Shown piece after piece: positions 52,853-62,656 of a stretch of DNA of 64,000 nt. Each line of letters begins with the position of its first letter. Position 1 is the first letter of the stretch. Position numbers and translations under genes: made by a program. The notes under the pieces were generated by a model that worked only from the letters and a program-made list of their open reading frames with translations, made no database searches and was not told where the DNA came from. Location: contig CAZFVY010000015.1 of assembly GCA_964522665.1 (NCBI GenBank), positions 1 to 64,000 of the forward strand, in the 5' to 3' direction. The DNA comes from CAZFVY01 sp964522665 (lineage in GTDB: Bacteria > Verrucomicrobiota > Verrucomicrobiia > Limisphaerales > CAZFVY01).

Positions 52853-55114
52853 ATGGCCCGTGTCTTCCTCGCCGCCCTCGGGGTCATTGGGTCAGTGGCT
52901 TCGGCTCTCGGGGGCGACTATCAAGGCCCAGGGACCAAGCGGATGGCCGAACGGCTCGAAAGCCTCGCCCTAGCGACCAAGCCGCTCAGCCATCCGTTCT
53001 TGAACGCCGAGCGGGCGGAACTGATCCGGCAGGAAATGGGGCGCGTGCTCGCGGGGCCGGAGTCACCCGAGAAGGCGCCGAAGTTGATCGAGCTGCAATC
53101 GAGGTACGCGGTCGAACTGTTGAACGCTGGCAAGACGACCGACGCGATCGTCGAGTTCACGACCTTGGAGAACTTCATGAAGATGGGCGGCGTCAACTTC
53201 AGTGAGCAGAGCAGGGGCGCCGTGCGCCAGAGTCTGGCGCTGTGTTATCTGCGATTGGGAGAGCAGGAGAATTGCCTGACCAACCACACCATCGATTCCT
53301 GCCTGTTGCCGATTGGCGCGAATGGCGTTCACAGGCTCCAGCGAGGATCACGGACCGCGATTTCCATCCTAACCAAGCAACTGGATGAATTTCCCAACGA
53401 TTTGAAGGCGCGCTGGCTGATCAACGTCGCCTACATGACCGTCGGCGAGTATCCCGCTCAAGTTCCGGCGAACTGGTTGATTCCGCCGAAGACCTTCGAG
53501 TCTGATTACCCCATGCCACGCTTTTTCGACGTCGCCGGCAAGCTTGACTTGGACCTCAACGATCTGGCGGGCGGCGTCATCATGGATGACTTCGACGGCG
53601 ACGGAAATCTCGACCTGATGATTTCCGCGTGGGGGCTGCACGATCAACTGCGCTATTTTCACAATAACGCGGACGGAACCTTCACGGAGCGCACGGTGGA
53701 AGCGGGTTTGATCGGCGAAGTGGGCGGGCTTAATCTTTTGCAGGCGGACTACAATAACGACGGCAATCTGGATGTGCTGGTGATGCGCGGCGCCTGGCTC
53801 GGAACGGAAGGACACTACCCGAAATCGTTGTTGCGAAATAACGGCGACGGAACCTTTGAAGACGTGACCGAGGTGGCCGGGTTGTTGGGCGCGAACTCGC
53901 CGAGCCAGGCGGCGGTATGGTTCGATTACAACAATGACGGTTATGTGGATCTTTTCATCGGTAACGAATCGACGCCGGGGGATACCAATCGCTGCCAACT
54001 CTATCGCAATAACGGCGATGGCACCTTTACTGAGGTCGGCGCCAGCGTCGGCCTGGACGTGATCGGGTTTGTGAAGGCGGTCACCGCGGCCGATTACAAC
54101 CACGACGGCTGGCCCGACCTTTATCTATCGTGTCGCAGCGGAGGAAACCTCCTTTTTCGCAATGACGGCCCGCAGGGCCCCGATCGGTCGCCGGAGGGCG
54201 CATGGAAATTCACCAACGTCACCCGCGAGGCGGGCGTTGCTGAGCCGGAGCATAGCTTTACCTCCTGGTTTTTTGACTACGATAACGACGGCTGGCCGGA
54301 CATCTTTGTCGCCGGCTACTTCATCAAAAACGTCGGAGACGTCGCCGCCGACTATCTCGGCCTGCCTCACAATGGCGAACGCTCGCGGCTTTATCACAAT
54401 AATCACGACGGGACCTTCACCGACGTGACGAAACAGATGGGGCTTTACAAAGTTTTGCTCGCGATGTCGGGCAATTTTGGCGATTTGGACAACGACGGTT
54501 ATCTCGATTTTTATTTGGGGACGGGCGATCCGGATTTGAGCACGCTCATCCCGAAGCGGATGTTTCGTAACGCGGAAGGGAAGGGATTTCAAGACGTCAC
54601 CACAGCGGGCGGGTTCGGTCATTTGCAGAAAGGTCATGCCATTGCTTTCGGTGATCTGGATAATGACGGCGACCAGGACGTTTACATTTCGATCGGCGGC
54701 GCCTACCAATCGGACTTCTACCGGAACGCGCTTTTCGAGAATCCGGGAAACACGAATCATTGGCTGAAGTTGAAACTTGTCGGCGTGACGTCAAATCGCG
54801 CGGCGATTGGCGCCTCGATCAAAGTGACGGTGGAACCGGGCGCCAGAACGATTTACAAATCGGTGAACTCGGGCGGCAGTTTCGGAGCGAATCCGCTCCG
54901 CCAGGAAATCGGACTAGGCTCCGCGGAGGCCATCACGGAAGTCGAAGTGAACTGGCCCGCCTCGAAGACCATCCAGAAATTCACGAACCTTTCCGTCGAT
55001 AATTGTTACACCATTCGTGAAGGCGACCCGGTTCCCACCTTGATGAAGTTGAAGACGTTTAAATTGCTCGGCGATCCTAACGTCGATCATAGCCACCATC
55101 ATCCAACCCCATAG
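52853..55114 (+). CDS. exported TPR plus FG-GAP/UnbV protein
   Basis: About 753 residues from the ATG at 52853, which opens a signal peptide ('MARVFLAALGVIGSVASA'); a GTG at 52817 is an alternative. Residues ~20-220 are helical and TPR-like ('AVELLNAGKTTDAIVEFTTL', 'SLALCYLRLGEQENCL'). Then come FG-GAP/VCBS repeats with loops such as 'DFDGDGNLDLMISAWG' and 'DLDNDGDQDVYISIGG', and a C-terminal UnbV domain ('AAIGASIKVTVEPG', 'VNWPASKTIQKF'). The end is His-rich ('DHSHHHPTP'). It is transcribed divergently from the gene at 48973-52641 with ~210 bp between them and is only distantly related to that protein. Possibly a periplasmic or surface binding protein; no enzymatic motif is visible. Confidence 0.82.
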   Translation: MARVFLAALGVIGSVASALGGDYQGPGTKRMAERLESLALATKPLSHPFLNAERAELIRQEMGRVLAGPESPEKAPKLIELQSRYAVELLNAGKTTDAIVEFTTLENFMKMGGVNFSEQSRGAVRQSLALCYLRLGEQENCLTNHTIDSCLLPIGANGVHRLQRGSRTAISILTKQLDEFPNDLKARWLINVAYMTVGEYPAQVPANWLIPPKTFESDYPMPRFFDVAGKLDLDLNDLAGGVIMDDFDGDGNLDLMISAWGLHDQLRYFHNNADGTFTERTVEAGLIGEVGGLNLLQADYNNDGNLDVLVMRGAWLGTEGHYPKSLLRNNGDGTFEDVTEVAGLLGANSPSQAAVWFDYNNDGYVDLFIGNESTPGDTNRCQLYRNNGDGTFTEVGASVGLDVIGFVKAVTAADYNHDGWPDLYLSCRSGGNLLFRNDGPQGPDRSPEGAWKFTNVTREAGVAEPEHSFTSWFFDYDNDGWPDIFVAGYFIKNVGDVAADYLGLPHNGERSRLYHNNHDGTFTDVTKQMGLYKVLLAMSGNFGDLDNDGYLDFYLGTGDPDLSTLIPKRMFRNAEGKGFQDVTTAGGFGHLQKGHAIAFGDLDNDGDQDVYISIGGAYQSDFYRNALFENPGNTNHWLKLKLVGVTSNRAAIGASIKVTVEPGARTIYKSVNSGGSFGANPLRQEIGLGSAEAITEVEVNWPASKTIQKFTNLSVDNCYTIREGDPVPTLMKLKTFKLLGDPNVDHSHHHPTP

Positions 55115-55144
55115 CGGTTGAGGCCTGCTGAAACACGCTTCGGT

Positions 55145-58100
55145 CTAGCGAATCAATCTGACGTTCCCGGCGGCGTTCACTTCAATTTCTCGCGCGCCGG
55201 GAGGCAGGTCACTCTGCGTGATTCTTCCGCCGGGCCACCGTACCCAGATTAGCGTGGGCGACTGCGGCGTGGCCATGACCTGCACGGCGCTGTCCTGCGA
55301 CCAGTAGCCGGCTCCGGCGTGGACTTCACGCGCGGGACCGTAATTCTTGCCGAACACCAGCCGGGCGACCGCTCCGACCCCGGTGGGATTGTTGGCGCCG
55401 GCATTCAACCGCACGCGCAGGCCCGGCTTGGCGCCGAGGTTGTGATAAAGCTTGGTCGCGTTGCCGTTCTGGGAGACCACCAGATCGATCCGACCGTCGC
55501 CGTCATAGTCGGCCAACGCGCAACCGCGCTGTTCGCCGTAAATCGTGACTCCGCTCTCCTGTCCCGGAACCGCGCGGAATCCACCCCGGCCGTCGCCACG
55601 CAGCCAGAGGCCCCGCCCGGCGTCAGTGCGAGCCGTGTCCGGCGAGGTCGCAAAAAAATTCTGACTCAGGAAAACGTCCTCGTGGCCGTCGCCGTCAAAG
55701 TCGCCGACGCAGACGCCAAAGGCCGGAGCGAACTGCGCCTCCGGCGGCAGATTCGTCCCCTCGAAATGGTCGCCGCGATTCAAAAAAGCCATCGAAGTCA
55801 ACGTGTTCATATCGACGACGCCCGCGCTTTTGAGCGCGTCACCATAAATGTCTGCCAGCCCGGCCTGAGCGTAAGTCGCAAAATCCGGGATTCGTCCGCG
55901 CAGAAACGGCATCCCCGTGGCTGCCGCCAGCAAACTTCGTTCGGGAGCTTCCTTGGCCATGCCTTCGTCGTAATACGACTCAATGAGATCGACCGTGCCG
56001 TTCCCGTCCAGGTCCGCGAAATAAAGCCGCCGCGGATGCTGCCGGTTGGTTCGATATTTTGAATTCAATCCCCAGTTCGAAGCGATGATGTCCATTTTGC
56101 CATCGCCATCGAGGTCGCCCGTGGTGACTCCATTCCACCAACCGGTCAGATTGGCCAGCCCAAGCTGCTGGGTCACTTCGGTGAATTTGCCGTGGTCGTT
56201 GTGGAAGACGCGGAGCGGTCCCCACTCACAGGCGAGGATCAATTCCGGGAAACCGTCCCCGTCCAAATCGCTGAAGACCGCGCCGCTGACCAAGCCAACT
56301 CTTTCCAAGCGCCGGCTGTTTTCTTCGTCCAGCACGAACTTGCCGGACTCGTTGCGATACAGACGCGAGGAGGCCGCCGCGGGATACTTTCCCGGGATGA
56401 CCCTTCCGCCGACGAACAAGTCGAGATCACCGTCGTCGTCGATGTCCGCCAACGCGAGCGGGCCGGCGCTCGAAAGCTGATCCGGGAGGCTGACGCTGGC
56501 GCCCGGCCGCGTGAGATCGAACCCCTCCACCGAGACGCCATTGGTAAGTCCGTCCTCGTAGTTCGAGTAACCGATGATCAAAGACGAGGCAGCTCCGAGG
56601 ATAGTGGTTTGGTCGCGCGTCGCGATTTGACCAAGCTGGCGCGACGACATCGGGACAAATCCACCGTGGCCGTTGTTACGAAACAGCCCCGGCTTCCCTC
56701 CCTTGCCAGTGGCGATAATCAGATCGTCCCAACCGTCGCCGTCGAGATCGAACCAACACACGCCTGGCCCTAGTTGACTCAATCGATTTGGCAGCAACGG
56801 CTGGCGGGCGAAATCGTCAAAAGGCTCTTCGACGTGGCGATGGTGGAGCAGGCCGCTGACGTCTTCAAAAATGGGGCTGATCGCGGGGGGCGCCGCGGCC
56901 GGCCCTGAATTCGACGCGTCGGTGGCGCCAGCTTCGGCGATCTCATAAATCCGATTGGCGCGGGCGTCGGAGACCACGCTGCGTTTTCCATTTCGCCACG
57001 TCACTTCAATCGACAAATGGTTGGTCAAGGTTCCCGCCGCAAAGACGCGCATCGGATCGTCACCGGACAGGTAACGCCCGCCGCAAATGACCTCCTGGCT
57101 CTGCGGCACGGGCCCGCCGAGGACCTTGATCCTGGCGCCGATCCCTTGAGTGTTCGGCGGCTTTCCCTGCAAACGAACGGCGACCCGTGGCGCGATTCCC
57201 TCGTTGCGGTAAATGCCCGCCTGTTCATTGAGGTTGTTCATCACGACATCCAGGTCGCCATCATTATCCAGGTCCGCCAGCGCCATTCCCTGCGAAATCC
57301 CGCGCGAGTCGAAACCCCAGGCGGCGCCGACCTCTTCAAACGTTCGGTCGCCGCGATTGCGAAAGATCAGCTTCGAGGTCAGCAGGCCCGGGTATTCGTT
57401 GAACAGCGCCAGCAGGGCGCTTTCGGAGAGACCGCCCGAGGCCCGGGTCGCCGCCAGACGACGCGCGAGGTCGATGTTTTGAAAATCGCGCAGTTGGCCG
57501 TTCGTTACCAGGATGTCTTCGTAACCATCGAGATCGACATCGAGAAAGATCGGACCCCACGACCATTCCGACGCCTCGACGCCGGCGTAGTAGGAGATTT
57601 CCGCGAAGGTCCCGTCGCCTCGATTTAACTGCAAAGTGTTCCGCATCACTTGCGGCCGATTCTCGATCACGCCGATGGGCCACGCGATCGGCGGGGAGGG
57701 GCTGACCTGCACGTGCCGCTTCTGGTGTTCCCGGCTGAGCATATCGACGACGAAAAAATCGACCGCGCCGTCACGGTCGATATCGGCGAAATCAACGCCC
57801 ATCGAAAAGGTGCTGGTATTGCGGATCGCGGCGCGGGCGATGGCGTGGAACTTTCCCTTGCCGTCGTTGATCCAGATTCGGTCCGGCGAGAAGAGGTCGT
57901 TGCACGTGTAGATGTCCGGGGCGCCATCGCCATTAAGGTCATGGAATTGCACCGCCAAACCCCAGTCACGAGGTGGCTCGGTCAAAGGGTGTCCATCTTC
58001 GTCCAGGAACGTGCCGTCGGTCCATGAGGCCGCGGAAAAATGACCTGTGCCGTCGTTGAGATAAAGCATCGGCGGCTCGCCGAACTCGAGCACTTCGCCA

Positions 58101-58945
58101 CTGGCGGTGACGCCGAAGCGATTCGTCCATTCGGAGCGTGTCGTGGGTTGGTCGTTCACGCGCGTGACCGTGGGAGCGCCGTTGACCATCTCAACGTGGA
58201 CCCTGGTTTTCGGCTGATCCCGAATGGTGGTCGGCCGGTAATTCGCCACGTACAAGTCGAGCGTTCCGTTTCCGTCCACGTCCGCGAGGGCCATCGACAT
58301 GCTGCCCGCCGTGGAGCCGACTCCAGACGTAACGGTGATTTCCTTAAAGTGGCCGTGCCCGTCGTTCTCAAAGACGCGGGTGCCGCCCCCGAGCGAATTC
58401 ACCAGTAAGTCCAAGTCCCCATCGCCATCGATGTCGGCAAATACCGCGGCCGTGTAGTCTTGATTCCCGCACGCGACGCCCGCTTCTTCCGTGATGTCTT
58501 GGAACTTCCAGTTCCCCAGATTGCGATAGAGTTTGTTGGGCCCGCCCAATCGGCAGAAAAAGATGTCGCATAAGCCGTCGCCATCAACGTCGCCCAACGC
58601 CACGCCGGAGCCACTCAACAGGTTGCGGTTCGTCAGCGAGCGCTCGTCGGAAATCGAGTTGGTGAAGAGGATGCCGGTGTCCAGCCCGTTCAACCGTTTG
58701 AAACCGATCTTCCCCTCGGTGGGTACCTCCAGTTCACTCCAGCGATGGCCGGCGGCCTGATGCCATTCCAGAGGCGCGTTGGTCGCGGCGCCGAGGGCTG
58801 AGGTCGCGAAGGCGACGATGATGAGCGCGGCGTAAGTAAGTTGCCAATTGAGGCAAGTGACGTCGGCTCGATTCTGGCCCGCGCTAGGTGGGGCAGGCGA
58901 TGAAGCGGCGCGGGCCGACCGGTCGAGAATCGCGAATAGATTCAT
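55145..58945 (-). CDS. exported FG-GAP/UnbV (CRTAC1-like) protein, paralogue 2
   Basis: 1,266 residues. The ATG follows the stop of the upstream gene directly (TGAATG), which supports this start and implies translational coupling. A ~35-residue N-terminal extension precedes the hydrophobic signal segment ('LTYAALIIVAFATSALGAA'). The body has the same duplicated plan as its paralogues: FG-GAP/VCBS repeats ('GDVDGDGLCDIFFCRLGG', 'DIDGDGDLDLLVNSLGGG'), a central UnbV domain ('GIGARIKVLGG', 'GGRYLSGDDPMRVFAAGTL'), a second FG-GAP set and a C-terminal UnbV domain ('GAGYWSQDSAVQVMATPQ'). It is closest to the gene at 58946-62656. Expected location: periplasm or cell surface, Ca2+-stabilised. Biochemical role unknown. 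Confidence 0.86.
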   Translation of the reverse strand: MNLFAILDRSARAASSPAPPSAGQNRADVTCLNWQLTYAALIIVAFATSALGAATNAPLEWHQAAGHRWSELEVPTEGKIGFKRLNGLDTGILFTNSISDERSLTNRNLLSGSGVALGDVDGDGLCDIFFCRLGGPNKLYRNLGNWKFQDITEEAGVACGNQDYTAAVFADIDGDGDLDLLVNSLGGGTRVFENDGHGHFKEITVTSGVGSTAGSMSMALADVDGNGTLDLYVANYRPTTIRDQPKTRVHVEMVNGAPTVTRVNDQPTTRSEWTNRFGVTASGEVLEFGEPPMLYLNDGTGHFSAASWTDGTFLDEDGHPLTEPPRDWGLAVQFHDLNGDGAPDIYTCNDLFSPDRIWINDGKGKFHAIARAAIRNTSTFSMGVDFADIDRDGAVDFFVVDMLSREHQKRHVQVSPSPPIAWPIGVIENRPQVMRNTLQLNRGDGTFAEISYYAGVEASEWSWGPIFLDVDLDGYEDILVTNGQLRDFQNIDLARRLAATRASGGLSESALLALFNEYPGLLTSKLIFRNRGDRTFEEVGAAWGFDSRGISQGMALADLDNDGDLDVVMNNLNEQAGIYRNEGIAPRVAVRLQGKPPNTQGIGARIKVLGGPVPQSQEVICGGRYLSGDDPMRVFAAGTLTNHLSIEVTWRNGKRSVVSDARANRIYEIAEAGATDASNSGPAAAPPAISPIFEDVSGLLHHRHVEEPFDDFARQPLLPNRLSQLGPGVCWFDLDGDGWDDLIIATGKGGKPGLFRNNGHGGFVPMSSRQLGQIATRDQTTILGAASSLIIGYSNYEDGLTNGVSVEGFDLTRPGASVSLPDQLSSAGPLALADIDDDGDLDLFVGGRVIPGKYPAAASSRLYRNESGKFVLDEENSRRLERVGLVSGAVFSDLDGDGFPELILACEWGPLRVFHNDHGKFTEVTQQLGLANLTGWWNGVTTGDLDGDGKMDIIASNWGLNSKYRTNRQHPRRLYFADLDGNGTVDLIESYYDEGMAKEAPERSLLAAATGMPFLRGRIPDFATYAQAGLADIYGDALKSAGVVDMNTLTSMAFLNRGDHFEGTNLPPEAQFAPAFGVCVGDFDGDGHEDVFLSQNFFATSPDTARTDAGRGLWLRGDGRGGFRAVPGQESGVTIYGEQRGCALADYDGDGRIDLVVSQNGNATKLYHNLGAKPGLRVRLNAGANNPTGVGAVARLVFGKNYGPAREVHAGAGYWSQDSAVQVMATPQSPTLIWVRWPGGRITQSDLPPGAREIEVNAAGNVRLIR

Positions 58946-61900
58946 TCAACGAAGCGCCTTAATGGTCCCGTCGATTGCAACGGCGACCTCGCGCGCACCG
59001 ACGGGATAGCCGTGGGTGGTGACCTTGCCGCCCGGCCAGCGCACCCAAATCTGGGTTGGCGTCTCAGGCGTCGCCATCACCTGCACGGGACTGTCTTGCG
59101 ACCAATAACCGGAGCCGGCATGAACTTCGCGGGCGGGACCCATGCCTTTCGCGAAAACCAAACGGACGACGGCTCCGATGCCCGTGGGGTTGTTTGGTCC
59201 AGCGTTGAGGCGGACGCGCAGGCCGGGTTTGGCGCCAACGTTGTGATACAGTTTTGCCGCGGCGCCGTTCTGCGTGACCACCAAATCGATGCGCCCGTCG
59301 CCGTCGTAGTCGCCGACCGCGCAGCCCCGCTGTTCGCCGTAAACCTTCACGCCGCTCTCCTGTCCGGGGACGGGCTTCAGCCCGCCATGGCCATCGCCCC
59401 GCAGCCACAATCCACGCCCGGCGTCGTTGCGCGTCGAGTCCGGACTGGTCGCGAAGAAATTCTGGCTGAGAAAAATGTCTTCGGCGCCATCACCGTCGAA
59501 GTCGGCCACGCAGACTCCAAACGCGGTGGAGAACTGCGCTTCGGGCGGCAACTCGACGCCGACAAACTGGCCGGGGCGATTAAAGAAACTCATCGACGCC
59601 AGCGTCGTGGCCTGCAGCAAGTGGGCGGTTTTTAGTTTCTCGCCAAAGACCTCCGCCGTGCTCGCGCGGCCGTACGCGGTAAAGTCGGTGACGCGGCCGC
59701 GCACAAAAGGCATTCCTTTCGAGACGGCCAGCAGGCCTCGTTCGGGGACTTCCTTGCCCATCGATTCGTCGTAATAGGCTTCGACCAAATCGACGTCGCC
59801 GTTCCCGACCAGATCACCGTAATAGAGCAGACGGGGACGTTCCCGGCTTGCGCGGTACTTCGAGTTGAGACCCCAATTGGAAGCGATGATGTCCAACTTG
59901 CCGTCGCCATCGAGATCACCGGTCGTGACGCCATTCCACCAACCGGTGAACGTCTCCAGCCCAAGCTCTTTGGTCTGCTCGGTGAATGTCCCGTGGTCGT
60001 TGTGAAATACTCGGATCGGTCCCCACTCGCAGGCGAGGATCAGTTCGGGATAGCCGTCGCCGTCGAGGTCACTGAAGACCGCGCCGCTCACCATGCCGAC
60101 GCGTTCCAGCCGTCGGCTGTTTTCGGCATCCAACACAAACTTACCGCCTTCGTTGCGAAAGATCAGCGACGACGCGGCTTCCGGATAGCGGCCCGGAACG
60201 GAACGCCCGCCAATGAACAAATCCAAATCACCGTCGCCGTCGATGTCCGCCAAAGCCAACGGGCCGGTACTTGAAATCTGCCCAGGCAAGCTGTCGTCAA
60301 CCTTCCGGCCTCTGAGATCGAAGATTCGCACGGCGGCGCCGTTGGTCAGGCCGTCTTCATAATTGGAAGAGCCGACTAACAACGACGAGAGAAGGCCGAG
60401 CGCCGTCGTCTGATCCCGCGTGGTCGCGGGCGCCGTGACCACCGGCGAGGATCGCGTGAGTTTGCCTTGCCCGTTGTTACGAAAGACGCCCAAATGTCCG
60501 CCTTTTCCGGCGGCGACGATCAGTTCGTCCCAGCCATCGCCATCGAGATCGTGCCAAGCGACGCCCGGGCCACCTTGGCTCAGTCGATTGGGCAACAAAC
60601 TTTGCCGGGCGAAATCGTCGAACGACTCCTCCGTGTGTTGATGTCCCAGCATGGCGCTGACATCCTCGAAGAATGGACCAGGCGCGGCCGGGCGAGTCGC
60701 TCCGGGGGGAGCGCCTGCAGTCGCGGTCGCGCCGGATTCGGCAATCTCATAGATCCGATTGGGCCGCGCATCGGAAATGACGCTTTTCCGCCCGTTGCGC
60801 CAGGTCACTTCGATTCTCAATTGATTCGTCAACGAACCGGCGGCGAAAACCCGCATGGGATCGTCGCCTGAAAGGTACCTGCCGCCGCAGATGACCTCCT
60901 GGCTTTGCGTGACCGGTCCACCGTACACGACAATCTTTGCGCCGATGCCCTGGGTGTTGGGCGTGGTTCCGCGCAAACGAACCGCGATGCGAGGCGCGAT
61001 TCCTTCGTTGCGATAGACCCCGGCTTGCTCATTGAAATTATTCATCACGACGTCCAGGTCGCCGTCGTTGTCGAGGTCGGCCACCGCCAACCCGTGCGCG
61101 ATGCTATGGGAATCGAAGCCCCACGCGGCGCCCATCTCCTCAAAGGTCAGATTACCCCGATTGCGAAAGATCATTTTGGGCGGGGTCAGCGGCGGGTACA
61201 TTTTGACCACGCGGCTCAGGTCGGCGTGGGAGATTCCGCGCGCGGACTTGGCGGCTTCGATCTGATGGGCCATGTCGATGTTTTGAAAATCGCGCATTTG
61301 GCCGTTGGAGATCAGAATATCTTCGTAGCCGTCGAGATCGACATCGAGGAAGATCGGGTCCCACGACCAATCCGAAGCCTCGACGCCCGCATAGTAGGAA
61401 ATTTCGGCGAAAGTCTCGTCACCGCGATTCCATTGCAGAGTATTCCGCGATACTTGCGGGCGGTTATCGAAAACGCCGATCGGCCACGCCGTCGGCGTTG
61501 AGCCGCCGACTTGCACCTGGCGGCTTCGACGGTCGCGGCTGAGCATGTCCACGACGAATAAATCGACGGCGCCGTCACGGTCGATGTCCGCGCAATCGAC
61601 CCCCATTGAGAAGGCGCTGGTTGAGCGAATCGCGGTGCGGGCGATCGCGTGGAACTTGCCCTTGCCGTCGTTGATCCAGATACGATCGGGCGTGAAGAGA
61701 TCGTTGCAAACGTAGAGGTCGGGAGCGCCGTCGCCGTTCAGGTCGTGGAATTGCGCGGACAATCCCCAATCGCGCGGTGGCTCCGACAAGGGCCGGCCAT
61801 CTTCGTCCAGAAACGAGCCGTCAGTGAACGAAACCGGGGAGAAGTGTCCTTTTCCGTCGTTGAGAAAGAGGGTGGGGGCCTCGCCGAATTCCAGGACGGT

Positions 61901-62656
61901 TCCCGCAGCCGTCACGGTGAAACGGTTGGTCCATTCGGGCGTGGAGGCCGGTTGATCGTTCACGCTGGTGACAACGGGTCGGCCGTCGATGTAGTCGAAG
62001 TGCAGGCTGACCCGGAGTTGATCCTGGATGGTCGTCGGACGATAATTCGCGACGAACAGGTCGAGCGTGCCATTGCCGTCCACGTCGGCTAGGGTCAGCG
62101 ACATGCTGCCGGCGCGGGAGGCGACGCCCGATTGAGCCGTGATTTCGGTGAAGTGGCCTTTGCCATCGTTCTTGAAAACGCGGGTTCCGCCGCCGAGAGA
62201 GTTGACCAACAAATCGAGCGCGCCGTCGCCATCAATATCCGCGAAAACCGCGCCGGTCGAATTCTGGTTCGGACACGCCACGCCCGCCTCGTCGGTAATG
62301 TCCTGAAATTTCCACCCGCCCAGGTTGCGGTAGAGTTTGTTGGGACCGCCTAGACGACAGAAATAGATGTCGCACCGGCCGTCGCCATCCACGTCGCCCA
62401 ACGCGACGCCGGAGCCGTTCAGGAGGTTGCGGTTCGTGACGGAGAGTTCGTCGGCCACCGAGTTGGTGAAGAGAATGCCGGTCTCGAGACCGCTGAGGCG
62501 CTTGAAACCGGTCTTGCCCGCGGTCGGCACGGCCAATTCGCTCCAGCGATAGCCGTCCGCCGCATGCCACGCGAAAGGCGTCTCGGTGGTGGCGGCGCTC
62601 GCGCGCGCGTATAGAACGGCGATCAGGAGCAGCGCCAGGGGAGCACGGGGATTCAT
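58946..62656 (-). CDS. exported FG-GAP/UnbV (CRTAC1-like) protein, paralogue 3
   Basis: 1,236 residues from the ATG at 62656, whose A is the last base of the upstream TAA (TAATG), a typical re-initiation junction. It starts with a signal peptide ('RAPLALLLIAVLYARASA'). The architecture is that of its neighbours: FG-GAP/VCBS repeats with D-x-D-x-D-G loops, a central UnbV domain ('GIGAKIVVYGG'), a second set of repeats and a terminal UnbV domain ('GSGYWSQDSPVQVMATPE', 'IWVRWPGGK'). The sequence between the central UnbV and the second repeat set ('PFFEDVSAMLGHQHTEESFD') is also shared among paralogues. Function unknown. Part of a head-to-tail operon with 55145-58945 and 62656-64000. Confidence 0.86.
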   Translation of the reverse strand: MNPRAPLALLLIAVLYARASAATTETPFAWHAADGYRWSELAVPTAGKTGFKRLSGLETGILFTNSVADELSVTNRNLLNGSGVALGDVDGDGRCDIYFCRLGGPNKLYRNLGGWKFQDITDEAGVACPNQNSTGAVFADIDGDGALDLLVNSLGGGTRVFKNDGKGHFTEITAQSGVASRAGSMSLTLADVDGNGTLDLFVANYRPTTIQDQLRVSLHFDYIDGRPVVTSVNDQPASTPEWTNRFTVTAAGTVLEFGEAPTLFLNDGKGHFSPVSFTDGSFLDEDGRPLSEPPRDWGLSAQFHDLNGDGAPDLYVCNDLFTPDRIWINDGKGKFHAIARTAIRSTSAFSMGVDCADIDRDGAVDLFVVDMLSRDRRSRQVQVGGSTPTAWPIGVFDNRPQVSRNTLQWNRGDETFAEISYYAGVEASDWSWDPIFLDVDLDGYEDILISNGQMRDFQNIDMAHQIEAAKSARGISHADLSRVVKMYPPLTPPKMIFRNRGNLTFEEMGAAWGFDSHSIAHGLAVADLDNDGDLDVVMNNFNEQAGVYRNEGIAPRIAVRLRGTTPNTQGIGAKIVVYGGPVTQSQEVICGGRYLSGDDPMRVFAAGSLTNQLRIEVTWRNGRKSVISDARPNRIYEIAESGATATAGAPPGATRPAAPGPFFEDVSAMLGHQHTEESFDDFARQSLLPNRLSQGGPGVAWHDLDGDGWDELIVAAGKGGHLGVFRNNGQGKLTRSSPVVTAPATTRDQTTALGLLSSLLVGSSNYEDGLTNGAAVRIFDLRGRKVDDSLPGQISSTGPLALADIDGDGDLDLFIGGRSVPGRYPEAASSLIFRNEGGKFVLDAENSRRLERVGMVSGAVFSDLDGDGYPELILACEWGPIRVFHNDHGTFTEQTKELGLETFTGWWNGVTTGDLDGDGKLDIIASNWGLNSKYRASRERPRLLYYGDLVGNGDVDLVEAYYDESMGKEVPERGLLAVSKGMPFVRGRVTDFTAYGRASTAEVFGEKLKTAHLLQATTLASMSFFNRPGQFVGVELPPEAQFSTAFGVCVADFDGDGAEDIFLSQNFFATSPDSTRNDAGRGLWLRGDGHGGLKPVPGQESGVKVYGEQRGCAVGDYDGDGRIDLVVTQNGAAAKLYHNVGAKPGLRVRLNAGPNNPTGIGAVVRLVFAKGMGPAREVHAGSGYWSQDSPVQVMATPETPTQIWVRWPGGKVTTHGYPVGAREVAVAIDGTIKALR

